Positions 8,487-17,568 of a DNA stretch of 64,000 nucleotides are shown in pieces. Source of the stretch: Alkalicoccus daliensis. Lineage in GTDB: Bacteria > Bacillota > Bacilli > Bacillales > Salisediminibacteriaceae. The notes under the pieces are model-generated. The model had not been told where the DNA came from and ran no database searches. It saw nothing but the letters and a program-made list of their open reading frames with translations. Position 1 is the first letter of the stretch, and each line of letters opens with the position of its first letter. The stretch is taken from NCBI RefSeq assembly GCF_900103955.1, contig NZ_FNIL01000001.1, positions 124,001-188,000 of the forward strand, written 5' to 3'. The position numbers and the translations under genes are program-made.

Positions 8487-9584
8487 ATGGAAATGCTATG
8501 GCTCAACCTGGGTGCAGTATTCAGTTTTGCATTTACTGCGCGTTATTTTTCTGTGCCTGTCATACAGGACCTCTCTTTCCCTCCAAAAGCAAAACCGAAT
8601 GCATATCTTGCGTTATTGGCATTGTCCGTAATGGTGGCTGTTGCCGGCTTACGGAGAGGAATTGGAGATACTTATGTTTACAGAGACATATTTGATGAAA
8701 CAGTATGGAGTCTGAATCTTGCATTGGAAGCGGAAGAGCCTGGTTTTGCAGTATTACAGTGGCTGCTTCAGCATATATCTTCTGATGGCCAAATATTAAT
8801 ATTTACAGCTTCCTTAATCACGCTCACTTTAATTACAGCAGTATTATATAAATATTCCCGTCTATTTGAACTAAGTTTATATGTTTTCATAACTTCAGGA
8901 ATGTTCCTTGTCTCCATGAACGGAATGAGGCAATATTTAGCAGCTTCTATTGTATTTGCAGGAGCATCATTTTTATTTAAAGGAAAGTTAATTCCATACG
9001 TACTTACCGTTTTACTGGCTTCTACTTTTCATCAAAGTGCATTAATAATGCTTCCCGTATATTTTATTGTGAGAAGAGAAGCATGGACGAAATCTACAAT
9101 GGCACTTGTATTTGCCGGAACAGTGTTTGCTTTTGGATATGATCAGTTTTCTCATATAATATTCGGTGCTATTTCAGAAACAAAATACGGCTCTTATTCA
9201 GAATTTGATGAAGGAGGAGCCAATATTATCAGGGTGATGGTAACAGCGGCACCAGTGATGCTTGCTTATTTCGGGAGACATAAATTAAAAGAGATATTTC
9301 CAGAGAGCCACATTGTTGTAAACCTATCATTAATGGGTTTTATTTTTATGATGGTTTCTACACAGCAATGGATATTTGCAAGGATGGCAATATATTTCGA
9401 CCTTTTCTCCTTAATATTAATCTCCTGGGTTGTAAAAGTATTCGCAGAAAAAGATCAGCGGTTTATTTATTACGTGATAGTAGTTCTTTACTTATTTTAT
9501 TTTTTTTATGAATACAGCGTAACACTCAACATAAACTATCAAAGTGAGTATCTGCCATTTTTCCGGGAGGAGGAGGGAACATGA
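8487..9584 (+). CDS. epsG: EpsG-family polysaccharide polymerase
   Basis: This is a polytopic membrane protein of 365 aa, close to the length of B. subtilis EpsG (YveQ). It shows about ten hydrophobic segments, the family-typical LSVMVAVAGLRRGIGDTYVY near residue 50 and SMNGMRQYLA in the middle. EpsG proteins are thought to polymerise lipid-linked repeat units, a Wzy-like role. ATG 8487 follows AAAAGGAGGG; upstream in-frame starts lie inside the previous gene. The stop overlaps the next start (ATGA). It is the only polymerase candidate in the locus. Confidence 0.85.
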   Translation: MEMLWLNLGAVFSFAFTARYFSVPVIQDLSFPPKAKPNAYLALLALSVMVAVAGLRRGIGDTYVYRDIFDETVWSLNLALEAEEPGFAVLQWLLQHISSDGQILIFTASLITLTLITAVLYKYSRLFELSLYVFITSGMFLVSMNGMRQYLAASIVFAGASFLFKGKLIPYVLTVLLASTFHQSALIMLPVYFIVRREAWTKSTMALVFAGTVFAFGYDQFSHIIFGAISETKYGSYSEFDEGGANIIRVMVTAAPVMLAYFGRHKLKEIFPESHIVVNLSLMGFIFMMVSTQQWIFARMAIYFDLFSLILISWVVKVFAEKDQRFIYYVIVVLYLFYFFYEYSVTLNINYQSEYLPFFREEEGT

Positions 9585-10240
9585 AGGATTTAGTAATAGT
9601 AGGGAATGGCGGTCACAGTAAAGTATTAAGGGATATTGTGTTAAGGGAAGCACAGTTTAGAATTGTTGCGGTAGTAGACGATGCATTCGAAGAAGCGTAC
9701 ATGAAAGATCATAAACTTCATGTTCCTTTTATGGGAGTGGAGCCAATTAGAAGAACTTTTCCTGACGCAAAATGGATCATAGCAGTAGGAACGAATGAAA
9801 TCAGAAAAAAAATATTCAAGCGCCTGGCAATTCCTCTCACCAGTTATGCAACATTGATAGATCCTTCGGCAGTTATCAGTCCTAGCGCAAAGATAGGGTT
9901 CGGCACGGTAATCATGCCGAATGCAGTAATAAATGCACAAGCAGTTATTGGGGAGCATTCTATTATTAATTCAGGAGCTGTAATCGAACATGATTGTATA
10001 GTTGGAAACTATACGCATATTTCACCACAGGCAGTATTAACTGGCGGTGTAAAAATAATGAATGGTGTGCATATCGGAGCCAATGCCTCCGTTATACCTG
10101 GAAAAGTAGTTGGACAATGGGCTGTAATTGGGGCAGGTTCCACCGTGATTAAATCTATCCCCGCTTATATTACTGCGATAGGTTCGCCAGCTGTCATGAA
10201 ACAAAAAGGGGGAAGCAAAGTTGAAAAGTACCCTTCGTAA
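9581..10240 (+). CDS. epsM: Sugar O/N-acetyltransferase, NeuD/PglD/EpsM family
   Basis: This soluble 219-aa enzyme has an N-terminal sugar-nucleotide binding domain (DLVIVGNGGHSKVLRDI) and a C-terminal left-handed beta helix built from hexapeptide repeats, including EHDCIVGNYTHISP with the expected catalytic histidine. EpsM/PglD enzymes acetylate the 4-amino group of UDP-4-amino-sugar to give UDP-N,N'-diacetylbacillosamine. The adjacent aminotransferase supplies that substrate, and the two genes overlap by 20 bp. It starts at ATG 9581 in an ATGA overlap with epsG. Confidence 0.88.
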   Translation: MKDLVIVGNGGHSKVLRDIVLREAQFRIVAVVDDAFEEAYMKDHKLHVPFMGVEPIRRTFPDAKWIIAVGTNEIRKKIFKRLAIPLTSYATLIDPSAVISPSAKIGFGTVIMPNAVINAQAVIGEHSIINSGAVIEHDCIVGNYTHISPQAVLTGGVKIMNGVHIGANASVIPGKVVGQWAVIGAGSTVIKSIPAYITAIGSPAVMKQKGGSKVEKYPS

Positions 10241-11381
10241 ACCTATATATTTATCACCTCCGCATATGAGCGGAGAGGAACAGAATTATATCGAAGAAGC
10301 ATTTCGAACCAACTGGATAGCGCCGGTAGGACCGCACCTGCAGGCTTTTGAACAGGAAATGGAATTGTTGACTGGAGCGGCGTATGCAGTCGCAGTTACC
10401 TCTGGAACGGCAGCCATCCATCTAGCTCTTGCGGTTTTGGGAATCAAGCAGGGGGACCGAGTATTTTGTTCTACATTTACATTTGTAGCAAGTGCCAATC
10501 CTATTTTGTATCAGGGGGCTGAACCGGTATTCATTGATTCAGAGCCGACATCCTGGAACATGTCTCCCACAGCTCTGAAGCGTGCATTGAGTACTGCTTA
10601 TAAGAAAAAGAAACTGCCGAAAGCTGTAATTGTAGTGCATCTCTATGGACAGACAAGCAGGATGGAAGAGATTATGAAAATCTGTAATAAATACAAAGTG
10701 CCGGTAATAGAAGATGCAGCTGAGTCACTTGGATCATCTTACAAAGGGAAGGCTTCGGGAACCATAGGTGATATCGGCATATATTCTTTCAATGGGAATA
10801 AAATAATTACCACTTCCGGTGGAGGAATGCTCGTTACAAACAAAAAAGACCTTGCAGATAAAGCGAAGTTTTTGGCAACACAGGCAAAGGAAGAGGCTGA
10901 ACATTACCAGCATAAAGAAAAAGGTTATAACTACCGAATGAGTAATGTACTGGCAGGCATCGGAAGAGCTCAGTTAAGAGTGTTAAATGAAAGAGTAGAA
11001 GAAAAAAGAAAAATCTATCAAAGGTACGCACAGTCACTACCTTTTTACTTTATGCCCGAATACAGCAATTCAAGATCTTCAAGGTGGCTGACTGCATGTT
11101 TACTCCCTTCAGACTCAGATCCTGTAGAAATAATTGAATCGATGCGTTCCCACCAAATAGAGGTAAGAAGAGTATGGAAGCCGCTCCATATGCAGCCTCT
11201 ATTTCAGAATACGGAATTTTATCAGCATACGAAAGGACTGAGTGTAGCTGAAACTTTTTTCAGGCATGGAATATGCCTTCCCTCAGGAACGAATATGACG
11301 AAAGAAGAACAGCTCTATGTCATGAATCTTTTAAGGGAAAATACGAGAACCACCATTTCACAGGAGGCGGTAATCTTCTAA
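10221..11381 (+). CDS. epsN: DegT/DnrJ/EryC1 aminotransferase (EpsN/PglE-like)
   Basis: This PLP-dependent sugar aminotransferase of 386 aa should convert the 4-keto sugar made by EpsC to UDP-4-amino-GlcNAc. The N-terminal SPPHMSGEEQNYIEEAF, the VTSGTAAIHLAL cofactor region, EDAAESLGSSYKG and the PLP lysine in YSFNGNK (about K194) are all present. It starts with TTG 10221, preceded by AAAGGGGGAAG and overlapping epsM. With EpsC, EpsM and EpsL it completes a bacillosamine-type initiation pathway. Confidence 0.9.
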   Translation: MKSTLRKPIYLSPPHMSGEEQNYIEEAFRTNWIAPVGPHLQAFEQEMELLTGAAYAVAVTSGTAAIHLALAVLGIKQGDRVFCSTFTFVASANPILYQGAEPVFIDSEPTSWNMSPTALKRALSTAYKKKKLPKAVIVVHLYGQTSRMEEIMKICNKYKVPVIEDAAESLGSSYKGKASGTIGDIGIYSFNGNKIITTSGGGMLVTNKKDLADKAKFLATQAKEEAEHYQHKEKGYNYRMSNVLAGIGRAQLRVLNERVEEKRKIYQRYAQSLPFYFMPEYSNSRSSRWLTACLLPSDSDPVEIIESMRSHQIEVRRVWKPLHMQPLFQNTEFYQHTKGLSVAETFFRHGICLPSGTNMTKEEQLYVMNLLRENTRTTISQEAVIF

Positions 11382-11406
11382 CTCTATAGAAAATGAGGTA
11401 GTGAGA

Positions 11407-11739
11407 ATGATAGGGAAAAACATTGCCCGGCTTCGTAAAAAGAAAGGGATAACTCTTACTGAACTTGCTGAGAAAGCAAATATATCGAAATCAAATTTAA
11501 GTAATATTGAAAGAGAAATCAATCAAAATCCTTCAATTAAAGTTCTGGAAAAACTGGCCGAAGTACTGGAAACGGATTTGATTACAATTCTTGACTTAAA
11601 AGCCGAAAACGAGATTCAGAAAGAATATGAAACAATTTTGCAGCGGATATCGAGTTTAAATCTCACAGAAGTAGAATTAAAAGAATATGAGAAAGTACTG
11701 GAGTTTATAGAATGGCAAAAAAAATCTGTCAAAGGATAG
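11407..11739 (+). CDS. sinR: SinR-like XRE repressor encoded inside the EPS operon
   Basis: The product (110 aa; B. subtilis SinR has 111) begins MIGKNIARLRKKKGITL, matching SinR MIGQRIKQYRKEKGYSL. It shares ELAEKA, NIER, NPSI and LEKLAEVL in the helix-turn-helix domain (about 1-66). The tail EKVLEFIEWQKK (about 94-105) corresponds to the SinR multimerisation helix EFLDFQKWRK. ATG 11407 is chosen over GTG 11401 because GAGGT at 11395-11399 is correctly spaced for it. In B. subtilis SinR represses eps from a separate sinI-sinR locus. Here it is the eleventh gene of the operon it may control, and no SinI-like partner is seen. Confidence 0.85.
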   Translation: MIGKNIARLRKKKGITLTELAEKANISKSNLSNIEREINQNPSIKVLEKLAEVLETDLITILDLKAENEIQKEYETILQRISSLNLTEVELKEYEKVLEFIEWQKKSVKG

Positions 11740-11751
11740 GAGCATAGATAT

Positions 11752-12900
11752 ATGATAAATATCGGAATTTCGGGCACAGGATTTATTGCAGCTGGTTTAT
11801 ATAAAAGATTAGTTAGAGACCATAATTACCAGGTAAGCAGTGTATTGACTAGAAGAAGAAAAGAGGAGGTAGCGGTAGTACCTCAAAGTATACTCACAAA
11901 TAATTTGGTAGAGTTTACAAATAAAGCAGATATCATTGTTGAATGCAGTGGAGATATTGAACATGGATCTAATGTTATTGAAGAAGCACATTTTCAAGGG
12001 CTTCCGGTAGTAACGATGAATGCAGAACTTCAAGTTACCACAGGATCTTATTTTACTGGCACAGGATATATTACAGAAGCGGAAGGTGATCAGCCCGGCA
12101 GCCTGGCCTCTTTAAATGAGAATATGATTGATATGGGATTCCATCCTCTTGTATATGGAAATATTAAAGGTTTTTTAAACACAAATCCAACTTTAAAGGA
12201 TATGAAGTACTGGGCCAATTTAAAAGGAATCAGCCTTGCTAAAGTTACATCTTTTACTGATGGAACAAAAGTGCAGATTGAGCAGGCGTTAGTTGCGAAC
12301 GGATTGAACGCAGCAATCATAAAGCAAGGATTATCAGGCCTGCAAGCACGGTCTATTGAAGGAGCTGGAGCAGCATTGGCTGCAGAAGCAATAGAATTAA
12401 AAACTCCTATTAGTGACTATATCATTCGTAAAGAAGGACCTCCTGGAGTATTTATCTCTGCTACTCACGAAGATGACCAGCAAAATGAACTCTCTTATTT
12501 TAAGGTAGGTGATGGGCCAATTTATACCCTTACTACTCCGTACCATTTATGTCATTTGGAAATCATTAAAACTATTAAAAGAGTGGTAGAAGGAAAAAAA
12601 CCGTTGCTTACAAATTCCACCAATCCTTCTGTCAGTGTTGCTGGTATTGCAAAGCGTGACTTGAATCCTGGAGAATATATTCGTGAAGCAATTGGAAGCT
12701 TTGATATCAGAGGTGAAGCTGTCACAAGTTCTGAGAAACCGGATCACGTGCCAATTGGCCTTATGAAAAATATGATAATTGAAAAACCTATAAAAGAAGG
12801 GGAAGTAATTACTTTTCAAAAAATTACGCTTCCTCCCAGCCGGATTTTTAATATTTGGAAAACAATACAGACAGCGAAACCAATCACACAAGGGAAGTGA
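11752..12900 (+). CDS. NAD(P)-dependent oxidoreductase with C-terminal SAF domain (COG4091-like)
   Basis: This 382-aa protein has an N-terminal Rossmann fold (IGISGTGFIAAGLYKRL, then DIIVECSGDIEHG). Its central part resembles homoserine dehydrogenase (VVTMNAELQVTTGSYF, EGDQPGSLASL). The C-terminal SAF domain (about 285-365) includes AKRDLNPGEYIREAIG and PIGLMKNMIIEKPIKEGEVI. This architecture corresponds to the 'homoserine dehydrogenase-like with SAF domain' group. Its substrate is not known to me. Its place between a regulator and glycosyltransferases suggests it makes or modifies an unusual EPS building block. B. subtilis eps has no counterpart. Confidence 0.75.
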   Translation: MINIGISGTGFIAAGLYKRLVRDHNYQVSSVLTRRRKEEVAVVPQSILTNNLVEFTNKADIIVECSGDIEHGSNVIEEAHFQGLPVVTMNAELQVTTGSYFTGTGYITEAEGDQPGSLASLNENMIDMGFHPLVYGNIKGFLNTNPTLKDMKYWANLKGISLAKVTSFTDGTKVQIEQALVANGLNAAIIKQGLSGLQARSIEGAGAALAAEAIELKTPISDYIIRKEGPPGVFISATHEDDQQNELSYFKVGDGPIYTLTTPYHLCHLEIIKTIKRVVEGKKPLLTNSTNPSVSVAGIAKRDLNPGEYIREAIGSFDIRGEAVTSSEKPDHVPIGLMKNMIIEKPIKEGEVITFQKITLPPSRIFNIWKTIQTAKPITQGK

Positions 12901-12904
12901 CAAT

Positions 12905-14011
12905 ATGGGAAGCATTCGTGTGCTGCAGGTAACTGGTGCAATGAATATAGGCGGCACCGAGGCTATGCTGATGAATCTATATCGTTCAATTGACCGCAGG
13001 ATTATTCAATTTGATTTTTTAACATTCTCAAAAATGAATGGATATTTTGATGACGAAATAAAATCACTGGGCGGCCGAATTGTTTATGCCGGAAATTCAA
13101 CTTCATTTAAAGAACTTTACAAATTAATGAAAAAAGAAAATTATCATGCAGTACATGCACATACACTGTTTCACAGCGGTGTTGTCATGGCAGCAGCAAA
13201 AGCTGCAGGAGTTAAAATACGCATTTCACATGCTCACACTACAAAAGATGACAATTTCACATTAAAAAGAAAACTGTATATTTTAATGATGAGAAAATTC
13301 ATCAATCAATACTCGAGTTTTTTTCTTACATGCAGTAAAGAAGCTGGAGTATTTTTGTATGGACATACGAACGCTGAATGGCTGCCGAATATTATTCAAA
13401 CAGAAAAATTTTTAGCAAAAGAGTCAGCGGAAGTGATGAAATTCAAAAAAGATAACGGATTGCAGAATAAACTCGTCATTGGGCATGTTGGAAGGTTAAT
13501 GGAAGCTAAAAATCACGAGTTTTTATTAGATCTGCTTATAGAGATGAGAACAGAAAAGTTGGAAGCAGTGCTTTTATTAGTAGGTGAAGGACATTTGAGA
13601 AAGCAGTTGGAAGTGAAAGGAGCCCAACTTGGATTAACTGAGTATATTATATTTACAGGGGCATTAAAGGATCCGAGTACCGCCCTTCATGCCATGGATG
13701 TATTTGTTTTTCCCTCCACATATGAAGGGTTAGGGCTGGTGCTTTTGGAAGCCCAGGCCGCAGGTGTACCGTGTATAACGTCGGAGTTTATCCAGCCTGA
13801 AGCTGATGCTGGCCTGAAGCTCGTAAAACAGCTTTCTTTACAGCAAAGTAAGAAAGAGTGGATAGTTGAAATAAAAAAAGCAGCTTTACAGGGAAAACAT
13901 AAAGGTACAGATTTAAGAAGAAGAAAAATAATGGAAAAGGGATATGATACTCAAAAAATAACAGCAAGAATGTCTGAATTATATTTACTGGAGAAAGGAG
14001 GGGAAACATGA
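12905..14011 (+). CDS. GT4 glycosyltransferase, EpsF-like paralogue
   Basis: This 368-aa GT-B transferase starts IRVLQVTGAMNIGGTEAMLM, parallel to the EpsF-like protein at 6478-7620. It contains ISHAHTTKDD and the donor-site motif FPSTYEGLGLVLLEAQAAG with EX7E spacing. The gene starts 4 bp after the SAF gene, and its stop overlaps the next start (ATGA). The pair probably arose by duplication and may add related sugars at different positions of the repeat. The ribosome binding site (GGGAAGTG) is moderate. Confidence 0.83.
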   Translation: MGSIRVLQVTGAMNIGGTEAMLMNLYRSIDRRIIQFDFLTFSKMNGYFDDEIKSLGGRIVYAGNSTSFKELYKLMKKENYHAVHAHTLFHSGVVMAAAKAAGVKIRISHAHTTKDDNFTLKRKLYILMMRKFINQYSSFFLTCSKEAGVFLYGHTNAEWLPNIIQTEKFLAKESAEVMKFKKDNGLQNKLVIGHVGRLMEAKNHEFLLDLLIEMRTEKLEAVLLLVGEGHLRKQLEVKGAQLGLTEYIIFTGALKDPSTALHAMDVFVFPSTYEGLGLVLLEAQAAGVPCITSEFIQPEADAGLKLVKQLSLQQSKKEWIVEIKKAALQGKHKGTDLRRRKIMEKGYDTQKITARMSELYLLEKGGET

Positions 14012-15207
14012 AAAAACTGCTGATTGTCTCTTTTGATCTTGAAGTGGGCGGTGTTGAAAGAAGTTTAATATCTCTATTAAACGAATTAAAGGATGCTCCC
14101 TATGAAATAGACTTATTTTTATACAGGCATACTGGTGAATTCATGGAGTTCATTCCAAAACATGTGAATTTGCTTCCTGAAGCTCAAGAATATGCTACTT
14201 TTAGAAAATCGATAAAAGAGATTTTTTTGGAAAGAAATTTTAAGTTTGGTCAAGTGAGACTGGCTGCAAAATGGAATGCATCAATGCAGAAAATTTATTT
14301 ATCTCTTAACGAACCGGGGTACCGCCAGATGCAGGAAATGTGGCTTAAAAGTATGCGGTATCTGCCAGATATACAAGGAGATTATGATTTAGCGGTAAGT
14401 TATTTATGGCCGCATTACACAGTATTGAATAAAGTGAAAGCTCATAAAAAGGCTGCATGGATTCATACGGATTTTTCAACAGTGGAAGTGAACTTAAAGA
14501 GAGATAAAGAGATGTGGCAGAAGTTTAACAGCATTGTCGCTGTATCAGAAAGCTGTAAAGAAGCATTTGTAAACGTGCACCCCGCACTTAAAGAAAAGAT
14601 AATAGTAATTGAAAATATGGCTTCCCCTCACAGTATAGAATTAGAAGCAGGAAAAGAGATCAGTAATGAAATGGATAAAGGAAAGTTTAAAATTATTACA
14701 GTTGCGAGATTATCATATGCTAAAGGAATAGATTTAGCAGTAGAAGCAGCCGGAATTTTAAAAAGTAAAGGCAGGGATGATTTTACCTGGTATATTGTCG
14801 GATATGGAGGAGAGCTGGATAAACTGAAAAAGCTAGTAAAAGATAATGATTTAGAAGATCATATTATATTTCTGGGAAAAAAAATTAATCCTTATCCTTT
14901 TTTAAAACAAGCACACTTATATGTGCAGCCTTCCAGGTATGAAGGGAAAGCAGTGACTGTTACAGAAGCCCAGATAATGAAGCTGCCAGTTTTAATTACA
15001 AATTATGCCACAGCAGCCAGTCAAGTGCATCACGGGATCAATGGTTTTATAACCGAATTATCTCCCAAAGGAATCGCTAAAGGAATAATGCTGCTGAAAG
15101 ACAATGAAACTCTGAGGACTCAGCTTATAAAAGGATGTGCAGAATACGATTTTTCTTCAGCCAAGCACCTCGACAGGTTTCATTCCTTGGTAAGGGGGCA
15201 AATATGA
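14008..15207 (+). CDS. GT4 glycosyltransferase
   Basis: This 399-aa GT-B enzyme starts KKLLIVSFDLEVGGVERSLI and belongs with the proteins at 21007 and 22203; all three share a G-E-(K/R)-S motif at the start and NPYP[FY] before the donor site. The donor motif is PSRYEGKAVTVTEAQIM. The acceptor domain has SYLWPHYTVLNKVKAHKKAAWIHTDF compared with LAWVNVS and IQWIHFD in the paralogues (only short identity). It overlaps both neighbours by four bases. The sugar specificity is not predictable. Confidence 0.83.
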   Translation: MKKLLIVSFDLEVGGVERSLISLLNELKDAPYEIDLFLYRHTGEFMEFIPKHVNLLPEAQEYATFRKSIKEIFLERNFKFGQVRLAAKWNASMQKIYLSLNEPGYRQMQEMWLKSMRYLPDIQGDYDLAVSYLWPHYTVLNKVKAHKKAAWIHTDFSTVEVNLKRDKEMWQKFNSIVAVSESCKEAFVNVHPALKEKIIVIENMASPHSIELEAGKEISNEMDKGKFKIITVARLSYAKGIDLAVEAAGILKSKGRDDFTWYIVGYGGELDKLKKLVKDNDLEDHIIFLGKKINPYPFLKQAHLYVQPSRYEGKAVTVTEAQIMKLPVLITNYATAASQVHHGINGFITELSPKGIAKGIMLLKDNETLRTQLIKGCAEYDFSSAKHLDRFHSLVRGQI

Positions 15208-16229
15208 AACCATTAGTAAGTGTAATTGTTCCAGTGTATAAAGTGGAAAAATATATATTATTTTGTTTAGAGTCTATTTTGAATCAAACATATGATCATT
15301 TGCAGATCATAATTGTAAATGATGGTACTACAGATAAAAGCAGAGAATTAGCAGCTTCCTATAAAGACGAAAGAATTCAAATTATTGATAAGGAAAATGG
15401 AGGATTGTCTGATGCGAGGAACGCAGGAATGGCACAAGTTAAAGGAGATTACACTGTTTTTATAGATAGTGATGACTGGCTGGACCCTGAGTTTATAGAA
15501 AAAACTTTAAAAATAGCAGTTTTACAGAAGGCTGAAGTCGTGCAGTCTTCTTTTTATTATGCGTATCCAGATAAGCTGCTATTGGATAACAAAATGTTTT
15601 CCAATAAATTCTCCATAGAACTATTGGATAATAATTCATTAATGGAAAAGCTATTGGAAAATGAGGAAGTAAAAAATTTTGCATGGGGGAAAATATATCA
15701 GACAAATGTAATACGTTCTATACCGTTTCGGAAAGGGATGCTTTTTGAAGATATGTTCTGGGCACATTTAGTTATGGCGAAAGTGAAAACATATGTAATC
15801 AATCGAGAACCGCTTTATTATTACCGGCAGAGAGAAGAAAGCATTGTAGGTAAATATACTTTAAAACATTTAGATATTATTGAAGGAATGAAAGAAAGGG
15901 TTACTTTTATAGAAGAAAATTACAAAGGGTTAACTTCCGAAGCATACAGGCAGCTTGGGAAACTTCAACTGGAACATTATCGTCTTCTCTTAACGATCAA
16001 GCCTTATCGAGATCAAAAAAAACAGCGGTCTATAATTGAACGAGATTTAAAAAGAGAAAAAGATACAATTATAAAAGCTGCAGAAAAAGATAAGGAACTT
16101 AGTAAAAAGCTGAAAATGTTCTATATACACCCAACGTTGTATTTAACACAATTATTATTTAATAAACTGAAAAGAAAAATGAATAAACACCTGCCTGAAG
16201 AATCTTTGATAAAAGTAAACCGCTCATGA
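15204..16229 (+). CDS. epsJ: GT2 glycosyltransferase, EpsJ-like
   Basis: This 341-aa GT-A transferase starts PLVSVIVPVYKVEKYILFCL and has IIVNDGTTDKS and the metal-binding FIDSDDW. Length and organisation resemble B. subtilis EpsJ, with a basic C-terminal tail. ATG 15204 follows AAGGGGGC and overlaps the previous stop (ATGA); the longer open frame begins inside the preceding gene without a ribosome binding site. It is the first of six related EpsJ-type GT2 genes in the operon. The epsJ symbol is tentative because the paralogues are similarly related. Confidence 0.8.
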   Translation: MKPLVSVIVPVYKVEKYILFCLESILNQTYDHLQIIIVNDGTTDKSRELAASYKDERIQIIDKENGGLSDARNAGMAQVKGDYTVFIDSDDWLDPEFIEKTLKIAVLQKAEVVQSSFYYAYPDKLLLDNKMFSNKFSIELLDNNSLMEKLLENEEVKNFAWGKIYQTNVIRSIPFRKGMLFEDMFWAHLVMAKVKTYVINREPLYYYRQREESIVGKYTLKHLDIIEGMKERVTFIEENYKGLTSEAYRQLGKLQLEHYRLLLTIKPYRDQKKQRSIIERDLKREKDTIIKAAEKDKELSKKLKMFYIHPTLYLTQLLFNKLKRKMNKHLPEESLIKVNRS

Positions 16230-16434
16230 AGCAAAACAAATTCCTCATTACTAAAGAAATTTTACTTGCACAAAGTGAGTGCGGAGACTGGGAGCAGAAA
16301 AGAACAAGAACCCATCCTTCCGGAGCGGACGACCTGATCGGCTTCTAGAGTAAATATTCTGTAAAAGCAGCGCAGCATATTGAATTCTCTGCGGTAAACT
16401 CCATATTTTAAGTAAAGGAAGAAAGGGTGCCTTT
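16230..16434. other. Intergenic gap with GC-richer repeat-like remnant
   Basis: This is one of the two largest gaps in the operon, the other being the epsB-epsC gap. Bases about 16275-16345 are GC-richer than the surroundings and resemble decayed intergenic repeat DNA (GGAGCGGACGACC). No open frame, hairpin with a U-tract or clear promoter is visible, so the downstream genes are probably still read from the main promoter. Two SinR-like words (AAAGAAC, AAGAAC) at 16299-16310 may be chance. Confidence 0.4.
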
Positions 16435-17568
16435 ATGAATCAGGTTAAAATAAATATAACGAAACTATTAATAGCAGTTTTCAGCTTATTCCCGGTGAAA
16501 AGGAATAAGCTTTTATTTATGAGCTATGACGGCGGCCAGTACAGCTGCAACCCTAAATATATTACGAACTATATACTGGAAAATCATAAAGAGGAATTTG
16601 AAATAGTATGGATCCTTAATAAAACCAGCAATCTTCCATTCAAAACGGTTCAGGCAATGTCAATGCATGCATTGTTTCATTTTGCTACTGCAAAAGTTAT
16701 CATTTCTAATCAAAGACTTCCTGGATTTTTTACAAAAAGAAAGAATCAGTTCTACTTACAGACCTGGCACAGTTCGCTTAGGTTAAAACAAATTGAGAAA
16801 GATGCTGGGAACACACTGGACGAAGGTTATATCAGGAGAGCTGTCAGAGACTCTTCAATGTGTGACCTGCTTTTATCCGGATGTCAAAAAAGCACTGAAA
16901 TAATGAAAAATGCATTTTGGTATGATGGAGAAATTTTTGAAAAAGGAACTCCAAGAAATGATGTTCTACTTTCGACAGATTATGCAGAGCGGGAAAAAAT
17001 CAAAAAGAAGTTCGATTTGAAAAATAAGAAGATTGTACTGTATGCGCCTACCTTTCGAAGAAACAATAACGGCTTTTATCCGGGAATAAATATTAATAAA
17101 ACGTTAAATGAAAATTTTGAAGGAGACTGGGAGGTAATTATAAAGCTTCATCCACATGTAAAAGAAATGGTAAATAATATGCAAGGAAAAATAATGAATG
17201 ATGCAGATGATACCCAGGAGCTGCTGGCAATCACAGATATATTAATTACTGACTATTCATCGCTGATGTTTGATTTTGCGCTAACAGGTAAACCTATTAT
17301 ATTATTTGCACCAGATTTAAACGATTATCTTGCAAAGGAAAGAAAATTTTATTTTAACTTGGAAGATCTTCCATTTCCTATCGCCCAATCAGCGCAAGAG
17401 TTAACAGAAACAATCGTTAAATGGGATGCTGCAAGATACAAAGAGAATCTAAATTCATTTTTGTCCCAGGTTGGTTCATTTGAAAATGGAAGAGCAGCAG
17501 CTGAAATTACAGACAGAATTAAACAATTGTGTTCAGAAAAGGAGATGAATCCTCTTGAAACAATATAA
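16435..17568 (+). CDS. CDP-glycerol glycerophosphotransferase family protein (TagB/TagF-type)
   Basis: This 377-aa protein transfers glycerol phosphate from CDP-glycerol to a lipid or polysaccharide acceptor. Conserved motifs of the Glyphos_transf family are visible: QTWHSS, KGTPRNDVLL, LYAPTFR, IIKLHPHV and ILITDYSSLMFDF. Its length is that of the primase TagB; full-length TagF is almost twice as long. The next gene makes CDP-glycerol and overlaps it by 14 bp. It may decorate the EPS with glycerol phosphate or prime a teichoic-acid-like chain; the sequence does not decide. ATG 16435 follows AAGGAAGAAAGGG. Confidence 0.85.
   Translation: MNQVKINITKLLIAVFSLFPVKRNKLLFMSYDGGQYSCNPKYITNYILENHKEEFEIVWILNKTSNLPFKTVQAMSMHALFHFATAKVIISNQRLPGFFTKRKNQFYLQTWHSSLRLKQIEKDAGNTLDEGYIRRAVRDSSMCDLLLSGCQKSTEIMKNAFWYDGEIFEKGTPRNDVLLSTDYAEREKIKKKFDLKNKKIVLYAPTFRRNNNGFYPGININKTLNENFEGDWEVIIKLHPHVKEMVNNMQGKIMNDADDTQELLAITDILITDYSSLMFDFALTGKPIILFAPDLNDYLAKERKFYFNLEDLPFPIAQSAQELTETIVKWDAARYKENLNSFLSQVGSFENGRAAAEITDRIKQLCSEKEMNPLETI

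Noticed and set aside
12547-12957. 136-codon minus-strand frame
   Set aside because: It spans the end of the SAF gene and the start of the next transferase on the opposite strand; no start site or motif.
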